DNA of 41,251 nucleotides, taken from Phaeodactylibacter sp. GTDB lineage: Bacteria > Bacteroidota > Bacteroidia > Chitinophagales > Saprospiraceae. Shown in pieces: positions 8,110 to 16,330 of this stretch. The notes beneath the pieces were generated by a model. It was given only the letters and a program-made list of their open reading frames with translations. It did not search any database and was not told the origin of the DNA. Position numbers and translations under genes: made by a program. The stretch lies in contig NZ_JALEGS010000028.1 in the NCBI RefSeq assembly GCF_022763345.1, positions 1 to 41,251 on the forward strand. Reading direction: 5' to 3'. Every line of letters starts with the position of its first letter. Position 1 is the first letter of the stretch.

Positions 8110-9267
8110 TCATCGTGTTGCTTGTATCTTCATCACTTGTACGCCCTTATCCGTTTTAACCTTTAGCAGGTAAAGCCCTGCAGGGAGTACATTGGCGTTA
8201 AGCTGCCCATTGCGTGCATTGGGCGCACAGCTGCTAACAAGCCGCCCGGTTTGATCGAATAATTCCATTTGCTTTATCATTCCCGGCTGATCACTGCGAA
8301 GCTGTGCGTGCAGCACACCTGTGTTGACCGGGTTCGGGAAAACCATAACCGCACCCGAAGGAAGCATTTGCTCATCTGTGCTTACAGGCTTGCCGACCAG
8401 ATTGATCGTGATGCCTTGGCTGCCAACATATCCCGGAAGCTTGAATTTGCTATTTAGAATCAGTGGATTCGTAATGTTGATGTCCTGTAATCCGAAGACC
8501 ACCTCTTCAACAACAATCGTGAACTCCGCCATTGCTCCGGTACCAGTCACAAAATCATTTGGGGAGTCCATGTATAATGCAATATCCGAGAAGCCCAAAT
8601 CTTCATGATGATGAACGAAAACCTTTACATTTTCTCCGGTTTCTGTTAGCCACTCGTTTCCATCTATATCAAAACTCATGGTTAATAGTAAATTGCCCTC
8701 AGGAGTTTCTGCAATAAGTTCTGTGCCGTAGTTAAGTTGAAAGCCCAAGTAGCTTAGCTCTATTGGCTGAGTACTTTGAGTCGCCAAATTTAAAGGGATT
8801 GAAGTCGGCTGACCAGCGGTAATATCTATAGTTGCATCATCCCCTAAAACAAGTTGACTGCCAATAGGATTATCACCGAGAGTAAATTGATCAGAGGTCG
8901 TTTCACCACTAACGGCTAAAAAATAGTTTTGATCGATGGTTAGTAGATCCAGGTCATTCACAATTCCATTTCCATCGCAATCTGCAAATGCCAGGCTACG
9001 ATCCGTATTTGGAAATGTTCCAGACCATGAAAATAAGCTGTCTGCCGGGATTTCCTGACCTACAAATTCGGTACTAGCGTTGGGGCGCATTGCACCTGTT
9101 CTATTCCTGGCGTATGCCCAGAAAAGCACATCCTGATGATCCACAATACCGTTACCAGAAACATCCCCCGGCCAAACTTGCTGACCGGTCAGCGGGCTGC
9201 TGATGCCTAAAAATAAGCACAGTAATGCCCCGATGACTGTTCTGATATGTGCTTTTGGAAACTTCAC
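8110..9267 (-). CDS. Secreted dockerin/cohesin-like protein with T9SS type-A sorting domain
   Basis: About 385 residues from a GTG at 9267, giving a normal signal peptide (VKFPKAHIRT then a hydrophobic core, cleavage near SPLTGQQ). The longer frame to an ATG at 9330 is rejected because a promoter lies inside it (9294-9324). Just after cleavage come two dockerin-type calcium loops, GDVSGNGIVDHQDV and ADCDGNGIVNDLDL, separated by ~55 residues. A beta-rich middle of ~170 residues ending GTGAMAEFTIVVEEV looks like a cohesin-type fold. The final ~75 residues (VFPNPVNTGVLHAQL, FDQTGRLV, LPAGLYLLKVKT) are a classic Por_Secre_tail type-A signal. The protein should be exported by T9SS and either anchored or released. 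Confidence 0.88.
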   Translation of the reverse strand: MKFPKAHIRTVIGALLCLFLGISSPLTGQQVWPGDVSGNGIVDHQDVLFWAYARNRTGAMRPNASTEFVGQEIPADSLFSWSGTFPNTDRSLAFADCDGNGIVNDLDLLTIDQNYFLAVSGETTSDQFTLGDNPIGSQLVLGDDATIDITAGQPTSIPLNLATQSTQPIELSYLGFQLNYGTELIAETPEGNLLLTMSFDIDGNEWLTETGENVKVFVHHHEDLGFSDIALYMDSPNDFVTGTGAMAEFTIVVEEVVFGLQDINITNPLILNSKFKLPGYVGSQGITINLVGKPVSTDEQMLPSGAVMVFPNPVNTGVLHAQLRSDQPGMIKQMELFDQTGRLVSSCAPNARNGQLNANVLPAGLYLLKVKTDKGVQVMKIQATR

Positions 9268-9293
9268 GGGATGTTGTTTTTTCTTTACGCTTA

Positions 9294-9324
9294 CAAATAT
9301 AGAGGAGGGAAAATCGGTTGGCAA
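9294..9324 (-). promoter_or_regulatory. Bacteroidota-type promoter
   Basis: Minus strand: -33 TTG (plus CAA 9322-9324), 20-bp spacer, -7 box TATATTTG (plus CAAATATA 9294-9301). This matches the TTG-N19-21-TAnnTTTG consensus of the Bacteroidota primary sigma factor. Start of transcription is expected ~7 bp beyond, about 20 nt before the GTG at 9267. Confidence 0.75.
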
Positions 9325-9421
9325 GTACATTTTTTGCTATTTTTCAGCCTGGTTTCAGCCCTTCTTGATTGATTATGTTGTGTTTGAATTTGTAAAGAAC
9401 TGATTGTTAGCCGTTTGTTTA

Positions 9422-9451
9422 AATCAAATTATATTTTATTTTAATTTGATT
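9422..9451. repeat. AT-rich inverted repeat in divergent promoter region
   Basis: AATCAAATTA (9422-9431) and its exact complement TAATTTGATT (9442-9451) are separated by 10 bp. It lies between two divergent genes and is well placed to be an operator for either, though AT-rich DNA gives chance repeats. Confidence 0.45.
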
Positions 9452-9517
9452 GAATCGGTTTTTTAAAGAATTTTAAAAGCAGGGGGGCGAAAACAAAAAT
9501 AAAAAAAGTTTACCGTA

Positions 9518-10942
9518 GTGCGAACGAGTAAGTTAGGTCAATTGCTTTTAACATTCAATCCTTCAGATTGGAAAAGGTTTGTCGAGTTCATCGATTCGCC
9601 ATATTTTAATAAAAATGACGAAGTGATCTCATTGGGGCTTTTTCTCAATGAAAACCCAGATATGGAGCTTAGCAAAGAGGAGGTTTTTGCGCAGTGTTAT
9701 CCGGGAGTGCCATTTGATGGGCAGCGAATGGGGTATTTGATGAACTACCTATTAAAACTTGCTGAGCAGTTCCTGGCTGTTGAACGTTTTGGAAAGGACG
9801 AGTTTCAAAATTCCCGCTTTACACTTCTTGAGCTCTCAGAAAAGAAACTGCAAAAGCACTATGAATTTATAAAGCGTAAAGTGGACAAGTCACTCGACAC
9901 AAATCTATACTCTTCCAAGTTGGCGATGCAGCGCTATCAGTTTGCTGAAATAGAGATGATTCATTTTTCCAATCAAAAAGTTCGGCGCTTTGACCCTAGC
10001 ATGCAAAATGTATATGACCAACTCAATAATTACTATTATCTCCAAATTTTAAAGTACGCCTGTGCTTTATTAAGCTGGGAGTTAGTGGTCAAGGGGAATT
10101 TTCAAGTGTCTACTATTACAGATCGCTTAGTTAATGCTTTGATCGAAGATCCGCCTGCCTCGCCGATCATCCGGATATTTCTAAGTATTTATAAGACGAT
10201 CAGGACCCAAGGTGCTGATGGAGAGAATTATTTTGATGATCTTCTGAAGTTTATCGATCGTTATGAGGCCGAAATACATAAAGATGAAATGGATGAGATT
10301 TTCACCTATGCGATCAATTTCGGGGTAAGAAAAATCAGGAGCGGCAAAGATGAATACACCTCCAAAGTATTGGATTTATATCGAAGAGCCATTGATAAGC
10401 AATACCTTTTCAACGGAGGTTATTTGTCGCACTGGACCTATACCAATGTGGTAAAGCTAGCCTTACTGCAAAATCGGTATGAATGGACGGAAGCGTTTAT
10501 CCATGACTATAAAAAGTACCTCGCTCCTAAGTTTTATGAGGATGCTTTTCATTTCAACCTGGCAGATCTTTACTTCTCCAGAATGCGCTACAATGAAGTG
10601 TTAGACCATCTCCAGCACCTTTCTTTTTCTGACCCATACTACAACCTGGGCTCCCGAATGATCCTGATCAAGACATTTTATGAACTCGATCAAATGGAGT
10701 CCGTGCTTTCTTACCTGGCTTCCTTTACAAAGTTTTTGCAACGAAATAAGGGGCTTTCCAGCACCTACCAGCAAACCTGCCTCAACTTCTGTAAACTCCT
10801 TCACCAAATCCTAAAGGTCAATTCCGACCAGAAAAAGGAGAAGCTCATCCGGGAGATAGAACAGACCAAGCCACTGGCAGAACGCAATTGGCTGTTAACG
10901 ACCCTCAGGGCGCAAAAGATCAATCCCGTGTCTAGATATTAG
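9518..10942 (+). CDS. Hypothetical helical protein
   Basis: 474 residues from a GTG start; no family recognised. No signal peptide or membrane segment. The protein is almost entirely helical, with Tyr, Phe and Lys rich amphipathic helices spaced like TPR or HEAT-type solenoids, so a scaffold role is possible. The opening, in which DWKRFVEFIDSPYFNKND is recognisable, resembles a short motif I associate with orphan proteins in Lewinella-like genomes, but I cannot name it. The gene is visibly more AT-rich than its neighbours, including at third codon positions, which suggests a different origin or weaker selection. It converges on ravA and their stops overlap by 11 bp. Confidence 0.7.
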   Translation: MRTSKLGQLLLTFNPSDWKRFVEFIDSPYFNKNDEVISLGLFLNENPDMELSKEEVFAQCYPGVPFDGQRMGYLMNYLLKLAEQFLAVERFGKDEFQNSRFTLLELSEKKLQKHYEFIKRKVDKSLDTNLYSSKLAMQRYQFAEIEMIHFSNQKVRRFDPSMQNVYDQLNNYYYLQILKYACALLSWELVVKGNFQVSTITDRLVNALIEDPPASPIIRIFLSIYKTIRTQGADGENYFDDLLKFIDRYEAEIHKDEMDEIFTYAINFGVRKIRSGKDEYTSKVLDLYRRAIDKQYLFNGGYLSHWTYTNVVKLALLQNRYEWTEAFIHDYKKYLAPKFYEDAFHFNLADLYFSRMRYNEVLDHLQHLSFSDPYYNLGSRMILIKTFYELDQMESVLSYLASFTKFLQRNKGLSSTYQQTCLNFCKLLHQILKVNSDQKKEKLIREIEQTKPLAERNWLLTTLRAQKINPVSRY

Positions 10943-12497
10943 TGTAGGCGTACTGGACTTTTTCCAGGCGCAGCTTTAGCTGTTCCAGGGCTTCACGCAC
11001 CTCCTCCAGGTTGCGGGTTACTACCTCGCTGTGGTCTTTGTGCACGAAGAGGTTGTCTTCCAGATGGTTGAGCTCATCAGGTGCCTGAGACTGTATTTTC
11101 TCTTCCTGTTGGGTGATGTAGGCCATTAGCCGTTGGTGGCGCTCGTCCCAGTGCTGCTGCACAATATGATGCGGCTTTTTGGTAATCACCTCGGTCCGTT
11201 CTGCCTTGCGCGTACGTAAAGGGTAAGCATAGCGCTCAGAGTTGTAGAATACTTCAACGGTGAATTGCTGGCTGCTTTTCTGGGCTTTCAGCCGGTTGAC
11301 GAGGTTGAATTCGCGGTCATAAAAGTTGGTCACTTGCGGGGTGTCCAGTTGCAGTTGGTTGAACTGCTTCACGCTGAGGAGTACGCCATCGAATTTATCG
11401 TCTTCCTTAACGAGCTCGTAGTACTCATCTTTGATCGGCTGCAGTTGTGCTTCGGTAACGGTATGGCGCACCCGGATTTCCCGATCGACATCCTCCTCAA
11501 AATCTTGGGTTTCCCGTTTGATCATTTGCAGGTTGACGGCCATTGTGTAGCCATGGCGGCGGATAGACTCCGTTACGATCTCCCGGATCTTATCGGTCTG
11601 CCCGGGCTGACTCCAAAGGCAGTGCACCATCAGGAAACAGTCCATAAGGTCAACTTTGCTGCGGCCATTGAGGAAGGCGGAAGTGCGCAGCAGGCGGACA
11701 ATCTTTTTCCAGCGCCGGTCATGCACATCGATCAGGCGGTCAGCGCCTGCAGACCGGGCGTTGTGCTCCTCAATCTTAATCTTGACAACCTGTATGGTAT
11801 TTAGAACCTCCGCGGGGACTTCTATGGCATCAATTTCCTTGCTCCATGCCTCCAGTTCGTTTACGGTGAGCTTTACGTCTTCCGGCACATCATCTTCGTA
11901 CACATCTTTCGTGTCCGTGATCATGTTCAGGAAGTTCTTAAACTGCCGGATGTTGCCCATCTCCAGCCTGATGAGAAAGCGGTCCCATATCGGGTCGAGG
12001 CTGCTGTTGCCCGGAGGCAGCTCATTGGAGGCAGTGATAATGCCGCGGATGTCTACTTTGTAGTCTTCGCCCCCGTTGCGGTAGATTTTCTCATTGAGAA
12101 TCGTGAGCAGGGCATTCTGAATTGCAGGCCCGGCTTTCCAGATCTCGTCCAGGAAGACAATATTGGCACTGGGCAGATAATTTTTGGTTTGGCGCTCGTA
12201 CCGGTCCTCTTCCTTTAATTTTTTAATAGACACCGGGCCGAAAATCTCGTCGGGCGTGCTAAACTTGCTCATGAGGTACTCGAAGCTCGTGCCATCGCGG
12301 AAAGCATATTTGAGCCTGCGGGCAATGAGGCTTTTGCCAACTCCCGGAGGGCCGAGCAGGAAGATGCTCTCACCCGCTACGGTACTTAACAGGGCAAGTT
12401 TGATGGACTGCTCCCGCTCGTACAGACCGTTGCAAAGTCCCTTGAGCAATTGTGCTGTTTTCTGTCGCACGGATGTATTGGTAAGCGTAGTTGGCAT
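10932..12497 (-). CDS. ravA: MoxR-family AAA+ ATPase RavA
   Basis: 521 residues, close to E. coli RavA (498) in length and sequence. The AAA+ core has Walker A GPPGVGKS (49-56), the RRLKYAF and EYLMSKFSTPDEIFGP segments characteristic of RavA, Walker B FLDEIWKAGP, and sensor-1 ASNELP. The C-terminal ~200 residues are helical and more divergent, ending in a coiled-coil. RavA is a hexameric chaperone-like ATPase that in E. coli acts with the von Willebrand factor protein ViaA and, via LdcI, in stress and respiratory-complex maturation. No viaA is adjacent here. Upstream on the same strand, 23 bp away, is an FKBP gene, so the two are probably an operon. Confidence 0.92.
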   Translation of the reverse strand: MPTTLTNTSVRQKTAQLLKGLCNGLYEREQSIKLALLSTVAGESIFLLGPPGVGKSLIARRLKYAFRDGTSFEYLMSKFSTPDEIFGPVSIKKLKEEDRYERQTKNYLPSANIVFLDEIWKAGPAIQNALLTILNEKIYRNGGEDYKVDIRGIITASNELPPGNSSLDPIWDRFLIRLEMGNIRQFKNFLNMITDTKDVYEDDVPEDVKLTVNELEAWSKEIDAIEVPAEVLNTIQVVKIKIEEHNARSAGADRLIDVHDRRWKKIVRLLRTSAFLNGRSKVDLMDCFLMVHCLWSQPGQTDKIREIVTESIRRHGYTMAVNLQMIKRETQDFEEDVDREIRVRHTVTEAQLQPIKDEYYELVKEDDKFDGVLLSVKQFNQLQLDTPQVTNFYDREFNLVNRLKAQKSSQQFTVEVFYNSERYAYPLRTRKAERTEVITKKPHHIVQQHWDERHQRLMAYITQQEEKIQSQAPDELNHLEDNLFVHKDHSEVVTRNLEEVREALEQLKLRLEKVQYAYTNI

Positions 12498-12520
12498 GCG
12501 CTGCGTTCGTGTTTTTGAGA

Positions 12521-13018
12521 TTAGTTTCTGACGCCGTCTTCCTCAATATAGTTCTTGCGAATGTGCTCGTCAAGAGTCGCCTCACGGACGTGAAGAACCA
12601 CACCGGAGAAGTGAAGCGTGCGGCCGGCCATCTCATGATTGAAGTCTACCTTCACTTTTTCTGCTGTCCAGGATAGAATCTTTCCGTTGTGGGTATCGCC
12701 AAGGTCGTCCGTCAGGGTGACATAGTTGCCGGCAATAAGGACGTTGTCGCCCAGCCCCTGAAATGCAGACCGCGGCACTTCAATAATATTCCCTTCTTCC
12801 ACCGGACCGTAGGCTTCTTCCGGAGTGAGCGTGAATTCGAAGCTTTCACCTTCTTCAAGCCCTCTGAGTTGTTCCTCAAAGGCAGGAAGCAACTTTCCGC
12901 TCCCGAAGTAAAACTTGAATGGCCAGTTAGGGTCCATGCGCTCCAGCAAAGGCCCTTTAGCATGGCCTTCCCGTAAATCGTAAGCAATGGTGATGATATT
13001 CTGATCTTCTACAAGCAT
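12521..13018 (-). CDS. SlyD-like FKBP-type peptidyl-prolyl isomerase
   Basis: 165 residues. The FKBP half-domain is visible at residues ~7-70 (ITIAYDLREG, FYFGSGKLLPAFEEQLRGLEEGE, PEEAYGP), interrupted by an insert-in-flap domain (~75-130), then the closing FNHEMAGRTLHFSGVVLHVREAT. This is the SlyD layout: cis/trans prolyl isomerase plus a chaperone flap. Unlike E. coli SlyD it has no His/Cys-rich C-terminal metal tail. Cytosolic. It precedes ravA by 23 bp and a hypothetical gene lies 113 bp upstream on the same strand. Confidence 0.9.
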   Translation of the reverse strand: MLVEDQNIITIAYDLREGHAKGPLLERMDPNWPFKFYFGSGKLLPAFEEQLRGLEEGESFEFTLTPEEAYGPVEEGNIIEVPRSAFQGLGDNVLIAGNYVTLTDDLGDTHNGKILSWTAEKVKVDFNHEMAGRTLHFSGVVLHVREATLDEHIRKNYIEEDGVRN

Positions 13019-13131
13019 AAGGTAGCGTTTGCAAATTGTACCCTTTAAACTGGAAAGTGCCGGAATTGTTTTTGAGCCCGGTGCTGACTCCAGACCGGTA
13101 ATTTACGTTTAGGGGCAGACGTCCGTATGGC

Positions 13132-13782
13132 TTAATTCATAGAATAATGCCGGAGGAATGCAGCCAGCCTTTCAAATTTGGCAAGGGTGGGAGCAGGTGC
13201 GAAAAAGCGGCCTTCCAACGCTGCAGTATAATTTTGTACGATATCTTCAAAGTCCGGCCGTTGCGTTAACCTTGCCAGCACTATACCACGAAAACAGCGG
13301 TTGATTTGATTGTGGACCAGAGGCAACGTTTCCGATGGGGCCTCGTTGAAGAGTTGGTCAAGGGCTGAGGGCGTACTGTAGGCTTCAAAAAATGGCAGAC
13401 CTGCTTCTTCCAGCTGCGTACCGAACAACAGTGCAGCTGCTTCCTGGTCTTTTTCATCTTTGACGTTGAGCCGCTGGAAGCGCTGATCATATAGCCGTGC
13501 CATCGGAGTGACCAGCGTCATGCTATCCGGCTGAAACCCAGGCAGCCCATTGGTGAACGGAAAAGCCAGGTTCTCTACATCATCAATGCGCAGCCCGACA
13601 TGCGCTTCCATAATACTGCCCGAACTAGCCGGGCTGGAGGACAAAATCAGGCAGCTAAACCCATTCTTTGAGCTCCGCCTGAACTGATGCAGCCTGGGCA
13701 GCCAGTCATAACCGTGCTTTTTAAGCTTATGGGCGAGTGCATCAACAACACCCTGCTCCTGTAGAGATGTGGAACGCTCCAT
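13132..13782 (-). CDS. Hypothetical protein
   Basis: 216 residues; I do not recognise the family. No signal peptide or membrane helix. The N-terminal half (KLKKHGYDWLPRLHQFRR, then FSCLILSSSPA) reads like the start of the alpha/beta fold seen in some DUF4304-type immunity-like proteins, with a helical C-terminal half, but this is only an impression. It is on the same strand as the FKBP-ravA pair with a 113-bp gap, and could be transcribed with them or alone. Confidence 0.65.
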   Translation of the reverse strand: MERSTSLQEQGVVDALAHKLKKHGYDWLPRLHQFRRSSKNGFSCLILSSSPASSGSIMEAHVGLRIDDVENLAFPFTNGLPGFQPDSMTLVTPMARLYDQRFQRLNVKDEKDQEAAALLFGTQLEEAGLPFFEAYSTPSALDQLFNEAPSETLPLVHNQINRCFRGIVLARLTQRPDFEDIVQNYTAALEGRFFAPAPTLAKFERLAAFLRHYSMN

Positions 13783-13981
13783 TCAGATTGAATATATCCT
13801 TAATAAATGATGGTACGATTGGTGGGCTTATTCCTAAACGCGGCACAGGGCAAAAGGTTTCGGAAAAGAACAAGCCGTACGCCGGGCGTGACTATGGCTT
13901 GCTATCCAAGCCGGCCGATCACGGCCTTCAGCGCTCACCTTTAAAAAAACTTTAACCCCAATGCTCTTGTTAGGCGGTCAA

Positions 13982-14005
13982 TAAACGGCGTAATTTGCCC
14001 GTTTA
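13982..14005. repeat. Inverted repeat ahead of lolA
   Basis: TAAACGG (13982-13988) and CCGTTTA (13999-14005) are perfect 7-bp arms around a 10-bp centre containing TAATTTGC. It ends 26 bp before lolA and may be an operator or a short hairpin in the leader. Confidence 0.4.
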
Positions 14006-14030
14006 AGGACAAACCATAAGACAGACATAC

Positions 14031-14714
14031 ATGAAGAAATTGCTCTTTTCCGCCGCATTCCTGGCTTATCTCTTGCCGGCTTTCGCCCAGGACAATACAG
14101 TAAGCAGTGCCGAAGATTCTGACCCGCGCGCCAAGGCCATTCTGGATGAAATCCGGAAGCGCTTCGAGAGCCTGGAATCCCTTGGAGCCGATTTTACACT
14201 TGATATCACGTTCCCGGAGGAGCCTACTGAATCTCAAAAAGGGAAAATTGCCAAGCAGGGTGATAAATTCCGCATGAGCATGGCGAGTCAGACCGTCATT
14301 TCCGATGGGGAAACGCTGTGGATGATTTTCGACCACAATAAGGAGGTTCAAATCAACAATATGCCCGATGAGGCAGAGATGGGGGGCATGGTCCTTTCTC
14401 CGGAGTCCCTGCTTAATTTCTATGATCATGGCGATTTTGCCTACTTCATTACCGGTGAAGCACGGGAAGCGGGGCAGGTCGTTCAGCAGATTGAGTTTAA
14501 GCCCATGGACCGCAATGCGGAGTATACTAAGCTGCGCATGAATGTCAGCAAAGCGAGCAAGGATGTGGTTAGTGTGACAGCTTTTGGGCGCGATGGGTCC
14601 CGCTATAAGCTCAGCCTTGACAGCCTTGTTCCTAATAAGCGCTTCCCCGCCGGGCACTTTGCCTTCAATAAATCTGATTATCCTGACTACTACGTTGAGG
14701 ATTTAAGAGAGTAA
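14031..14714 (+). CDS. lolA: Outer membrane lipoprotein carrier LolA-like protein
   Basis: 227 residues with a signal peptide (MKKLLFSAAF..., cleavage after AFA). The mature part matches the LolA fold: a helix (AILDEIRKRFESLESLGADFTLDIT) followed by antiparallel beta strands with RMSMASQTVISDGETLWMI-like sheet and a closing PDYYVEDLR. LolA picks up lipoproteins released by LolCDE in the periplasm and hands them to the outer membrane. In Bacteroidota LolB is generally absent. GldJ at 23692 is one expected cargo. The start is the first ATG after the likely promoter region. Confidence 0.88.
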   Translation: MKKLLFSAAFLAYLLPAFAQDNTVSSAEDSDPRAKAILDEIRKRFESLESLGADFTLDITFPEEPTESQKGKIAKQGDKFRMSMASQTVISDGETLWMIFDHNKEVQINNMPDEAEMGGMVLSPESLLNFYDHGDFAYFITGEAREAGQVVQQIEFKPMDRNAEYTKLRMNVSKASKDVVSVTAFGRDGSRYKLSLDSLVPNKRFPAGHFAFNKSDYPDYYVEDLRE

Positions 14715-14778
14715 GAAAAATTCGCATAGTTATATCTTGAAAGGGTGCGGCACAGGCTGTGCCCTTTCTGATTTGTAC

Positions 14779-14786
14779 TACCTTTG
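14779..14786 (+). promoter_or_regulatory. -7 promoter box upstream of GH3-family gene
   Basis: TACCTTTG matches TAnnTTTG exactly. A -33 CTG (instead of TTG) lies 19 bp upstream. The box covers the TTG at 14784 that would otherwise be read as a start, so translation should begin at the ATG at 14805. Confidence 0.6.
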
Positions 14787-14804
14787 CAGGAAATTCTGAT
14801 ACGT

Positions 14805-16304
14805 ATGGGGTTTAAGTCTTTCCTTCTCAAGCCATTTGCAAAAAAAATTGCCCGCGATATCGACCGCTGGTCCGCGGATGGGGTAGGTGCTCAGCGCAAA
14901 GTCTTCCAACAATTGCTGGCCAGGGGGCAGCATACGCGTTTCGGCCGAGACCATCAGTTGAAGGCGGGAATGCCTTACGAGGCTTTCCGTGATCAGGTGC
15001 CGGTACGGGACTACGAGGCGCTGAAGCCTTATGTGGAACGCATTAAGCAAGGGGAAAAGGACGTGCTCTGGCCGGGCTTGCCTAAGTATTTTGCCAAAAC
15101 CTCCGGCACGACTTCCGGCGTCAAGTACATTCCGCTGACCAAAGACAGCATGCCCAACCACTTCGGGTCTGCCCGCAATGCCCTGTTCAACTACTATGCC
15201 CGCACCGGCAATGGCCGCTTTTTGGATGGCAAAATGATTTTTCTGTCCGGCAGCCCGGAGCTGGAAGAGGTGGGGGGCATTCCTACCGGCCGGCTTTCTG
15301 GCATCGTCAACCATGAAGTGCCCGGTTGGCTGCGCACCAATCAGCTGCCGAGCTACAAGACCAATTGCATAGAGGAGTGGGAAGAAAAACTGGAGCGGAT
15401 TATAGACGAAACCATGCAGGCAGATATGCGCCTCATCAGCGGTATTCCGCCATGGGTGCAGATGTACTACGAGCGTCTGCTGGAGCGCACGGGCAAGCGC
15501 ACTGTGAAGGAGGTATTCCCCAATTACTCCATGTTTGTTTACGGCGGCGTCAATTTTGAGCCTTACCGTGCAGCCCTGGAGAACCTGGTGGGTGAGCGCA
15601 TAGATAGTGTGGAGACCTATCCGGCCTCCGAAGGGTTCATCGCTTTCCAGGATTCGCAAACGGAGCCCGGGCTTTTGCTCAATGCTGACTCCGGTATTTT
15701 CTTTGAATTTATCCCGTTGGAGGACATCCATAGCGACCATCCGCGCCGCCTTTGGCTGGATGAGGTGGAAGTAGGCGTGAACTACGTACTCATCATTAAT
15801 AATAATGCCGGGCTTTGGGGCTATAATATCGGCGACACCGTGCAGTTTGTTTCCAAAGACCCTTACCGTCTTGTGGTTTCCGGCCGGGTGAAGCATTATA
15901 TCTCGGCTTTTGGCGAGCACGTTATCGGCAAGGAAGTGGAAGAAGCCATGAATGCGGCAGCGGCCCGGCATCAGGTGCGGGTGGTAGAATACACCGTAGC
16001 TCCGCAGGTGAGCCCGCCTGAGGGTGGTACCCCTTACCATGAGTGGTTCGTGGAGTTTCAGGAAGCCCCGGATGACCTGGAGCAGTTTGCTGCTGATCTG
16101 GACCGGGAAATGGTGCAGCAAAATATCTATTACCAGGACCTGATCGACGGGAATATCCTTCGGCCGCTCAAAATTCAGGTCATGCAAAAGGATGCCTTTC
16201 GAAATTATATGAAAACGCAAGGCAAGCTGGGCGGGCAGAACAAAGTCCCCCGTTTGAGCAATGACCGCAAAATCGCAGACCTGCTGTCGCCCTGGAAAGC
16301 ATAG
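14805..16304 (+). CDS. GH3-family acyl-adenylating enzyme
   Basis: 499 residues, the normal length for the GH3 (auxin-responsive) family of ANL adenylating enzymes. Key marks are KTSGTTSGVKYIPLT, the ATP-binding P-loop-like motif near residue ~100, a YxASEGF-type segment (ETYPASEGFIAFQ) that contacts the adenine in the family, and the C-terminal GEHVIGKEVEEAM segment. Plant GH3 enzymes adenylate an acyl acid and join it to an amino acid; bacterial members are common in Bacteroidota but substrates are largely unknown. Cytosolic. Start chosen at ATG 14805 because the in-frame TTG at 14784 lies inside a promoter box. Its neighbours, lolA and rnpB, do not point to a pathway. Confidence 0.88.
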   Translation: MGFKSFLLKPFAKKIARDIDRWSADGVGAQRKVFQQLLARGQHTRFGRDHQLKAGMPYEAFRDQVPVRDYEALKPYVERIKQGEKDVLWPGLPKYFAKTSGTTSGVKYIPLTKDSMPNHFGSARNALFNYYARTGNGRFLDGKMIFLSGSPELEEVGGIPTGRLSGIVNHEVPGWLRTNQLPSYKTNCIEEWEEKLERIIDETMQADMRLISGIPPWVQMYYERLLERTGKRTVKEVFPNYSMFVYGGVNFEPYRAALENLVGERIDSVETYPASEGFIAFQDSQTEPGLLLNADSGIFFEFIPLEDIHSDHPRRLWLDEVEVGVNYVLIINNNAGLWGYNIGDTVQFVSKDPYRLVVSGRVKHYISAFGEHVIGKEVEEAMNAAAARHQVRVVEYTVAPQVSPPEGGTPYHEWFVEFQEAPDDLEQFAADLDREMVQQNIYYQDLIDGNILRPLKIQVMQKDAFRNYMKTQGKLGGQNKVPRLSNDRKIADLLSPWKA

Positions 16305-16330
16305 CATTGAGGAAAAAGTTGTACATTGCC

